From contig DDCQ01000065.1 of assembly GCA_002334915.1 (NCBI GenBank), positions 1,807 through 10,130 of the forward strand: DNA of 8,324 nt, given 5' to 3'. Shown here one piece after another: positions 1-4,955 of the stretch. The notes under the pieces are model-generated. The model worked only from the letters and a program-made list of their open reading frames with translations, was not told where the DNA came from and made no database searches. A program made the translations under genes and the position numbers. Each line of letters begins with the position of its first letter. Position 1 is the stretch's first letter. The stretch comes from Porticoccaceae bacterium UBA2002 (GTDB lineage: Bacteria; Pseudomonadota; Gammaproteobacteria; Pseudomonadales; Porticoccaceae).

Positions 1-516
1 ACCTCACCAGCAGAGCACTCCACCAGCTCCGCCTTAAACCCCTTATCATCAGCCCAGCGCAAATACATACGCAGCAACATCTCCGCCCAATCCTGCGCCT
101 CAGTGCCGCCAGAGCCCGACTGAATATCCAAATAGGCATTGTTAGGATCCATCTCCCCGCTAAACATACGGCGAAACTCCAGCTTAGCCAACTGCGCCTC
201 AAGGCCGGCAATCTCAGCCTCCACCTCAGCCACAGTATCAGCATCATCCTCCTCAACCGCCATCTCCAGCAGCTCACGGGAATCAGACACACCAGAGTCC
301 AAATCCTCAATAGTCTTAACCACCGCCTCCAGAGACGAACGCTCGCGGCCCAACTCCTGAGCGCGATCCTGGTCATTCCACACATCGGGTTCGCCGAGTT
401 CTAACTCAACCTCAGCCAGACGGTCCTTGCGATTAACATAGTCAAAGATACCCCCTCAACACGTCAGTGCGTGCCTGCAAATCGTCAAGAGCGTTGTAGA
501 GCGGATTAACTTCCAT
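1..516 (-). CDS. prfB: Peptide chain release factor 2 (RF2), 5' part, with programmed +1 frameshift; cut by the window edge
   Basis: RF2 recognises UGA and UAA stop codons on the ribosome and triggers peptide release. The ATG is at 516-514. The zero frame gives 24 residues, starting [12 protein letters not shown] and ending VLRGYL, and then meets TGA at 444-442. Shifting +1 continues with [19 protein letters not shown] and stays open to base 1, giving about 171 of the roughly 365 residues usual for RF2. What is visible is the helical N-terminal domain ([10 protein letters not shown] near 120-64 of the window) and the start of the next domain ([15 protein letters not shown]). The stop-recognition SPF and catalytic GGQ motifs lie beyond the edge. 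Expression should be autoregulated: scarce RF2 slows termination at the internal TGA and favours the shift. The Shine-Dalgarno is weak (CAGG close to the ATG). The gene after prfB in many gammaproteobacteria is lysS, which is not visible here. Family assignment is very secure from the frameshift cassette and the protein sequence. Confidence 0.97.
442..456 (-). promoter_or_regulatory. prfB: prfB programmed +1 ribosomal frameshift site
   Basis: On the minus strand this reads AGG GGG TAT CTT TGA C. AGGGGG (456-451) is the internal Shine-Dalgarno-like stimulator. CTT (447-445) is the slippery codon, directly followed by the in-frame TGA (444-442). It matches the E. coli prfB cassette base for base across this stretch, including the spacing between stimulator and slip codon. 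The +1 slip skips one U and resumes at GAC (443-441). An open frame exists only after the shift. Confidence 0.97.
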
Positions 517-550
517 TGCCTGTTATCAGCCTGCATCAAGTAAGCCGCGC

Positions 551-579
551 ATTTTACATGACCAGCCATGCCACACCAA
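551..579 (-). promoter_or_regulatory. Candidate sigma70 promoter for prfB
   Basis: Minus-strand TTGGTG (579-574) and TAAAAT (556-551) are separated by 17 bases. Transcription would start near 544, giving a leader of about 28 bases before the prfB ATG at 516. The -10 box matches the consensus at five of six positions and the -35 box at four of six. The assignment rests on consensus match and placement only. Confidence 0.5.
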
Positions 580-672
580 GCTAAAACCCACCACCAACAA
601 AGTTGATTGTGAGCCAGCAGTAGCGCAACATACCGGCAGAAAACAAAATAATAAAACCCGGAGACAACAGCC

Positions 673-1755
673 ATGAAAAAAACCAGCCTAGCCATACTCG
701 GCACATTGCTCGCCTACCTGCTGCTATGGCCAGTCGCCACAGACCCCGTAAGCTGGCAAGCCCCGCAAAACCAAGGCTATGTGGGCGACTTTAAGCAGAA
801 CAACAAACTGGCCAAAATCGAGATTATAGAGCTTACCGACACCCATGGCCCAGAGGGCCTGGCCCTGCTCAATGGCGAAATCTACACCGCCACCCGCGAA
901 GGCTGGATACTCAAATATAACGAAGCCAGCGGCGCAATCACCAAAATGGTCAACACCCAGGGCAGCCCCCTGGGCCTGGTATTTGATGCCAGCGGCAACC
1001 TGCTGATAGCCGACGCCTACAAAGGCATACTCAGCATGACCCCAGATGGCGTACTCACCACCCTCACCAACAGCATGGACGGCGTGCCCATAGTCTATGC
1101 TGACGATCTGGACGTGACCGAAGATGGCAAAATTTACTTTAGCGACGCCTCCAGCAAATTTGGTGCCCAAAGCAATGGCGGCACCTACGCCGCCAGCCTG
1201 CTGGATGTAGCAGAGCATGGCGGTCATGGCCGCCTGCTGGTTTACGACCCCGCCGACCAGTCCACCAAGCTGGTAATGGACGGCCTAAACTTTGCCAATG
1301 GCGTAGCCACTGCCGCCGACAGCAGCTTTGTGCTGGTCAATGAAACAGGCACCTACCGCGTACAAAAATACTGGCTCACAGGTGAAAAAGCCGGCACCGC
1401 CGAAGTAATAATCGACAACCTGCCCGGCTTCCCCGACAATATAGTGCGCGGCGGCGACGGACGCTTCTGGGTAGGCTTGGTCTCACCCCGCAGCCAAGAG
1501 CTGGACGATATCTCCAGCTACCCAATACTGCGCAAAATGGTCCAGCGCCTGCCGCAATTTATGCAACTGGCCGCCGAATCCTACAGCCATGTAATTGCCA
1601 TAGATGGCGACGGCAATGTACTGACCTCATTGCAAGACCCCAACGGCCAACACCACACCAACACCGGTGCCCTGGAAACCGACGACTGGCTGTATATCAG
1701 CAGCCTGCACGCCGACAACCTGGCCCGAATTAGCCGAGAAGATGCCGGAATATAA
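673..1755 (+). CDS. Membrane-anchored strictosidine synthase-like / SMP-30-type beta-propeller protein
   Basis: This is a 360-residue protein. A short basic N-terminus (MKK) and hydrophobic residues 5-20 form a signal anchor or signal peptide, so the rest should sit in the periplasm. Residues about 45-357 look like a six-bladed propeller of the strictosidine synthase / gluconolactonase / APMAP superfamily. Seen are GPEGLA (59-64), NFANGVA (206-212), the block LVNETGTYRVQKYWLTG (221-237) typical of the Str_synth domain, and GFPDNIV (252-258). E61, N209 and D255/N256 fall where the fold normally binds a metal ion. Bacterial members are generally hydrolases of lactones or esters. The plant condensation activity is not implied and the substrate cannot be read from the sequence. 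The start is supported by GGAGA at 660-664, eight bases before the ATG. The stop TAA shares its last A with the ATG of selO, so the two are likely translationally coupled. Confidence 0.85.
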   Translation: MKKTSLAILGTLLAYLLLWPVATDPVSWQAPQNQGYVGDFKQNNKLAKIEIIELTDTHGPEGLALLNGEIYTATREGWILKYNEASGAITKMVNTQGSPLGLVFDASGNLLIADAYKGILSMTPDGVLTTLTNSMDGVPIVYADDLDVTEDGKIYFSDASSKFGAQSNGGTYAASLLDVAEHGGHGRLLVYDPADQSTKLVMDGLNFANGVATAADSSFVLVNETGTYRVQKYWLTGEKAGTAEVIIDNLPGFPDNIVRGGDGRFWVGLVSPRSQELDDISSYPILRKMVQRLPQFMQLAAESYSHVIAIDGDGNVLTSLQDPNGQHHTNTGALETDDWLYISSLHADNLARISREDAGI

Positions 1756-3215
1756 TGAGCCTATTTACCGACCAGCTGCAGCACCACTTTTATGATGCCT
1801 TTAAACATCAAGACGACCTGCACTGCAGTCGGGTAACCGTGCAGGGGCTACAAGAGTCCCGCATGGTGAGCATCAACAGAGCACTGGCCCGGCAACTGGG
1901 TATAGACCCAGAGCAACTTAACAGCCCAGAGATGCTGCAAATAATGAGCGCCAACACAGCACCAGCCCAGGCACAACCCATAGCGCTGGTTTACTCCGGC
2001 CACCAGTTTGGCGTCTGGGCCGGCCAGCTGGGCGATGGCCGCGCCACCACCTTGGGCGAGCTAGAGCACCAGGGCAAGCTGTGGGATATCCAAATCAAAG
2101 GCGCCGGCACCACCCCCTACTCCAGATTTGCCGATGGCCGCGCCGTGCTGCGCTCCAGCATCCGTGAATACCTGTGCTCAGAAGCCATGCACGGCCTGGG
2201 CATAGCCACCACCAGAGCCCTGTGCCTGGTAGATAGCAAAACCCCAGTCTACCGCGAAGATGTAGAGCCCGGCGCCACCGTCTGCCGCGTGGCCGAGAGC
2301 CATATACGCTTCGGCTCCTTCGAGCACTTCCACTACCGCAACCAGCCCGAAGCCGTAAAAGCCCTGGCCGACTATGTGATCGACCGTCACTTCCCAGACT
2401 GGGCCAATAGCGAAGAAAAATATTATTTAATGCTGGAAAACTGCGTACTAAAAACCGCCAAAATGATTGCCCAGTGGCAGTCAGTGGGCTTTAACCACGG
2501 GGTAATGAACACCGACAATATGTCCATACTGGGCGACACCATAGACTACGGCCCCTTTGGCTTTCTGGATAACTACGACCCAGAGCATATCTGCAACCAC
2601 TCAGATACCAACGGCCGCTACAGCTTTAAAAACCAACCCAGCATAGGCCTGTGGAACCTCAATGCCCTGGCCACCGCACTGACCAGCCTGATCGACAATC
2701 AAGACCTAGTGCGCGCCCTTAAGCAGTACGAGCCAGAGTTTTTACACCAATTTAGACATATTATGGCAGGCAAGATTGGGCTAGAAGAATACCAGCCCGA
2801 CGATGAACAGCTAATCAATCAGCTGCTAGACATTATGCACACCAACAATGTGGACTACACAATCTTCTTCCGGCAGCTTGCAGACTATTGCGCTGACGAC
2901 CACAGCATCAGAGACCAGTTTATCGACAGAGACGGCTTTGATGCCTGGGCAGAAAAATACGATCAGCGACTACAGCAACAGAACAGCACAGACCAGCAGC
3001 GCCGCCAACAGATGCAGGCCGTAAACCCAAAGTATGTGCTGCGCAACTATATAGCCCAGGCCGCCATAGAGCAGGCCCATCAGGGAGATTACACAGAGGT
3101 GAATTTATTGCTGGAGATACTGCAGGCGCCCTTTGCAGAACACCCCCAGGCCCAGCATTACGCCGGATTGCCGCCCGACTGGGCAGAGCAGATTTCGGTG
3201 AGTTGCTCTTCGTAG
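1755..3215 (+). CDS. selO: Protein adenylyltransferase SelO (YdiU family)
   Basis: SelO is a pseudokinase-fold enzyme that binds ATP in a flipped orientation and transfers AMP to Ser, Thr or Tyr hydroxyls of target proteins. It has been linked to redox homeostasis. This protein has 486 residues, close to the family length of about 480. Visible family blocks are YSGHQFGVWAGQLGDGRA (80-97), QIKGAGTTPYSRFADGRAVL (113-132) and NTDNMSILGDTIDYGPFGF (252-270). By family alignment K115 binds ATP, D254 is the catalytic base, and N255 and D264 bind magnesium, so the active site looks complete. The C-terminus is SVSCSS, with C484 where vertebrate SelO carries selenocysteine. Cys is the normal bacterial state. 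The ATG at 1755 overlaps the preceding stop by one base, and a weak GGA sits five bases upstream, consistent with coupling. No plus-strand intrinsic terminator was found after the stop. Confidence 0.96.
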   Translation: MSLFTDQLQHHFYDAFKHQDDLHCSRVTVQGLQESRMVSINRALARQLGIDPEQLNSPEMLQIMSANTAPAQAQPIALVYSGHQFGVWAGQLGDGRATTLGELEHQGKLWDIQIKGAGTTPYSRFADGRAVLRSSIREYLCSEAMHGLGIATTRALCLVDSKTPVYREDVEPGATVCRVAESHIRFGSFEHFHYRNQPEAVKALADYVIDRHFPDWANSEEKYYLMLENCVLKTAKMIAQWQSVGFNHGVMNTDNMSILGDTIDYGPFGFLDNYDPEHICNHSDTNGRYSFKNQPSIGLWNLNALATALTSLIDNQDLVRALKQYEPEFLHQFRHIMAGKIGLEEYQPDDEQLINQLLDIMHTNNVDYTIFFRQLADYCADDHSIRDQFIDRDGFDAWAEKYDQRLQQQNSTDQQRRQQMQAVNPKYVLRNYIAQAAIEQAHQGDYTEVNLLLEILQAPFAEHPQAQHYAGLPPDWAEQISVSCSS

Positions 3216-3234
3216 CTGCACTTTTCTGGGGACG

Positions 3235-3282
3235 AAAAAAACCCCTGCTGTAAGGAGGGGGAGTGATACAGACCAGCAGGGG
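3235..3282 (-). terminator. Intrinsic terminator firing on the minus strand
   Basis: On the minus strand CCCCTGCTG (3282-3274) and CAGCAGGGG (3250-3242) form a perfect 9-bp stem, followed at once by seven U (3241-3235). The loop is 23 bases (3273-3251) and contains CUCCCCCUCCUU. Read on the plus strand, the hairpin is followed by CTACAAAG, with no U tract, so it is not a good terminator for selO. No annotated minus-strand gene lies between here and ybbP, whose stop is 1.7 kb away. The transcript it ends is therefore either a small RNA starting in 3290-3560 or a long ybbAP 3' extension running antisense to the kinase gene. Confidence 0.75.
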
Positions 3283-3289
3283 CTACAAA

Positions 3290-3344
3290 GTTTCGGACTA
3301 AAAAGATTTAAAATTTAATCACTGTACTTATAAGACTCCGAAAC
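3290..3344. repeat. Perfect 8-bp inverted repeat, GTTTCGGA/TCCGAAAC
   Basis: GTTTCGGA at 3290-3297 and TCCGAAAC at 3337-3344 are exact reverse complements, separated by 39 AT-rich bases. It lies seven bases from the terminator stem and would be hairpin 1 of the candidate small RNA. The long separation makes a simple protein-binding operator less likely than an RNA stem, but neither is shown. Confidence 0.5.
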
Positions 3345-3496
3345 CCAAAAAAACCCTACCTTCCCTCGAGAATATTTATCGCAACCTTAATTCAACTCGC
3401 TTATTCAATCGACACAACCAGTTCACCAGTCTGTCCAAGGTGAATTTATCAAGGCGGCCGCGACTAATAATTTAAGGTCAAAGCCTCCCACAGGCG

Positions 3497-3524
3497 CTGA
3501 CAACTGGATTTTGATCGCTATAAT
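3497..3524 (+). promoter_or_regulatory. Strong candidate sigma70 promoter for the sensor kinase gene
   Basis: CTGACA (3497-3502, five of six consensus bases) and a perfect TATAAT (3519-3524) are separated by 16 bases. Transcription would start near 3531, leaving a leader of only about 29 bases before the TTG at 3560. A short palindrome, TGGGA/TCCCA (3524-3528 with 3535-3539), overlaps the end of the -10 box and the start point and could bind a regulator. Confidence 0.7.
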
Positions 3525-3548
3525 GGGACTCTGATCCCAGCCCTAGCG

Positions 3549-3569
3549 ATGTACCCAAATTGGACCTGA
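3549..3569 (+). other. Six-codon upstream reading frame overlapping the kinase start, with a -1 slippery heptamer
   Basis: ATG at 3549 encodes MYPNWT and stops at TGA 3567-3569, followed directly by TAA. It overlaps the TTG start of the kinase at 3560. The bases C CCA AAT (3554-3560) fit the canonical X XXY YYZ -1 frameshift heptamer in this frame. A -1 slip there would continue exactly into the kinase frame at 3560, giving MYPNLDLIKK. No Shine-Dalgarno precedes this ATG, and no obvious downstream stimulatory stem was found by eye. Expression is not established. Confidence 0.25.
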
Positions 3570-4954
3570 TAAAAAAATGTTCTGCCCTGATATTGCCTCT
3601 GTTTAGCCAGGCGGCGGCTGCGGATGTATTTTGGTTTGTGCGCAATGATGACGGCTCTACCAACTGGCAGTATGTGGCCAATTTCTCTAGCGGTATTCTG
3701 ATTATTGCGCTGTCGCTGACTATTTTGCGGCTGTTTTTTACTCGGCGGCAGGTGCGTCAGTACAATCGTGAGCTTGAGGAGATTCGCACCCAGCTGGAGC
3801 TGCGGGTTAAGGAGCGCACGGCGACGCTGGAAGACGAGATTGTTGAGCATAGATCTACCACTGAGCGGCTGCGCAGCTCTGAGTCTTATATCACCAGTAT
3901 TTTGCGTTCTATGCCGCTGATGCTGATAGGCCTGAGTAAAGAGAACCATATTACCCAGTGGAACCATCGCGCTGAAGAAATTAGCGGATTGCCCTCGGCC
4001 AGTGTGATGGGGCAGGACCTGTGGGAGGCCTTCCCCTCGATTAGTGTGACCCCCCAGCAGATACAGCAGGCGCTGGACGATAATGAAACTCTGACTATCA
4101 AGTACAGTCAGCGCGGGCAGTACCACTTTGATATTACGATTTATCCGCTGCAGAACCAGATGGAAACCGGTGTGGTGATTCTGGTTGACGATGTGACCCA
4201 GCGGGTGCAAAACGAGACCATGCTCATACAGCGCGACAAGATGTCGTCTATGGGTGAGATGGCCTCGATTATGGCCCATGATATTAATATTCCTCTGCGG
4301 GCGATTATTAAAGATGTGAAAGAGGTGCGTCAGGATTTAACTGACGAGCCCATGGACGTAGAGGGCATGCGCGAGATGCTGGAGAACGCGGTTATTCGCG
4401 GCCAGCAGGCCACCTCTATTATCGATAATCTAGTCAATTTCTCTGGCGGTGGTGGCGGCACCAAAACTGAAGCCAATATGGTGGATGTCATTAATCATTC
4501 GGTGGAGCTGGCCAATGATGTGCTGTCGGTGATGCCCGGCCTGCGCTTTAAAGACGTTAAGGTCAATATAGACTGTCCCGACGATGTGCCAGAGATTCCC
4601 TGCTATATCACCGAGATGCAGCAGGTGTTTTTAAGCCTGTTCCGCCACTCATGCTATGCCCTGGGTGCAATAGACGATGGCGACCATATGCCGGTTATCA
4701 ATATTGAAGTCTCGGTGTTCTACGATAATCTCTGGGTGCGTATTCAGCACAATGGCCGCGGTATTAGCCTGGAGGAGCAAAAGACTATCTTTGAGCCCTT
4801 TGCTGCCGACGGTGACGACAGCGGCCAGTTTGGTCCCGGTAAGCGGTTATCGTTCTCGCACTTTATTGTGGTTGAGCAGCATCAGGGGCAGATTGCGGTT
4901 ACCTCTGATCCGGATGTGGGCACTACCTTCCATATTCAGCTGCCGCTGCGCTAG
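3560..4954 (+). CDS. Orphan PAS-domain sensor histidine kinase with a degenerate ATPase domain
   Basis: This is a 464-residue membrane sensor. Residues 7-21 form a hydrophobic N-terminus ending SQAAAA, a likely signal peptide or first membrane helix. A short periplasmic stretch rich in aromatics follows (22-42), then a membrane helix (about 44-61), a coiled coil (65-108), a PAS domain (about 108-215) and a HisKA-like helix with H240 in MAHDINIPL. The catalytic domain runs to the end. The H-box is close to canonical, but the N-box reads SLFRHSCYA (359-367) where NLLxNAxxA is usual, the G1 box reads HNGRGI (397-402) where DxGxGI is usual, and the G2 box reads GPGKRLS (425-431) where GxGLGLS is usual. 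IFEPF (410-414) is intact. ATP binding and autophosphorylation may be impaired. No response regulator is in the window. The start is TTG with no visible Shine-Dalgarno. It is chosen because it keeps the signal segment and no ATG or GTG is available in frame. The stop is one base from that of ybbP. Confidence 0.85.
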   Translation: MDLIKKCSALILPLFSQAAAADVFWFVRNDDGSTNWQYVANFSSGILIIALSLTILRLFFTRRQVRQYNRELEEIRTQLELRVKERTATLEDEIVEHRSTTERLRSSESYITSILRSMPLMLIGLSKENHITQWNHRAEEISGLPSASVMGQDLWEAFPSISVTPQQIQQALDDNETLTIKYSQRGQYHFDITIYPLQNQMETGVVILVDDVTQRVQNETMLIQRDKMSSMGEMASIMAHDINIPLRAIIKDVKEVRQDLTDEPMDVEGMREMLENAVIRGQQATSIIDNLVNFSGGGGGTKTEANMVDVINHSVELANDVLSVMPGLRFKDVKVNIDCPDDVPEIPCYITEMQQVFLSLFRHSCYALGAIDDGDHMPVINIEVSVFYDNLWVRIQHNGRGISLEEQKTIFEPFAADGDDSGQFGPGKRLSFSHFIVVEQHQGQIAVTSDPDVGTTFHIQLPLR

Positions 4955-4955
4955 G

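Larger units (their letters stand above)
3235..3362 (-). ncRNA. Candidate small RNA with two hairpins and a C-rich anti-Shine-Dalgarno terminator loop
   Basis: Read on the minus strand, the gap between selO and the kinase gene holds a compact two-hairpin structure. Hairpin 1 pairs GTTTCGGA (3344-3337) with TCCGAAAC (3297-3290), a perfect 8-bp stem around a 39-base AU-rich loop. A 7-base linker follows, then the terminator stem (3282-3242) and U7. The terminator loop carries CUCCCCCUCCUU, complementary to GGAGG-type ribosome binding sites. A weak promoter, TTGAAT (3395-3390), 15 bases, TATTCT (3374-3369), would place the 5' end near 3362 and give about 128 nt. A TATAAG at 3332-3327 is an alternative giving about 85 nt. 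Structure and U tract are seen; transcription, 5' end and targets are inferred. It does not resemble a known family that I can name from sequence. Confidence 0.4.

Noticed and set aside
603..631. Plus-strand promoter TTGATT, 17 bases, CAACAT for the propeller gene
   Set aside because: The -10 box matches only three of six consensus positions. The placement is reasonable but too weak to list.
456..704. Minus-strand 82-codon open frame overlapping the prfB start
   Set aside because: It runs through the prfB promoter and leader and ends just at the frameshift site in another frame. prfB explains the coding signal.
724..1227. Minus-strand 167-codon open frame inside the propeller gene
   Set aside because: It is low-complexity, Gly/Ala/Val-rich, lies wholly opposite a gene with clear domain motifs, and has no recognisable family pattern.
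3242..3282. Terminator for selO on the plus strand
   Set aside because: The stem is present, but the bases after it on plus are CTACAAAG, with no U tract. The U7 is on the minus-strand side.
3253..3301. A perfect AGGAGG (3253-3258) followed by GTG at 3263 opening a 12-codon plus-strand frame (MIQTSRGYKVSD)
   Set aside because: The spacing is only four bases, the frame is tiny, and the purine-rich run is simply the complement of the C-rich terminator loop. It also lies inside the hairpin. No sign of a conserved peptide.
3216..3559. Replication origin or dif site at the skew switch
   Set aside because: No run of DnaA boxes (best match TTATTCAAT is poor), no dnaA/dnaN-type neighbours, and no 28-base dif-like sequence.
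3518..4279. Minus-strand 253-codon open frame opposite the kinase gene
   Set aside because: Its composition (His/Gln/Arg/Asn-rich) is that of an antisense shadow. The plus strand encodes PAS and HisKA motifs over the same interval.
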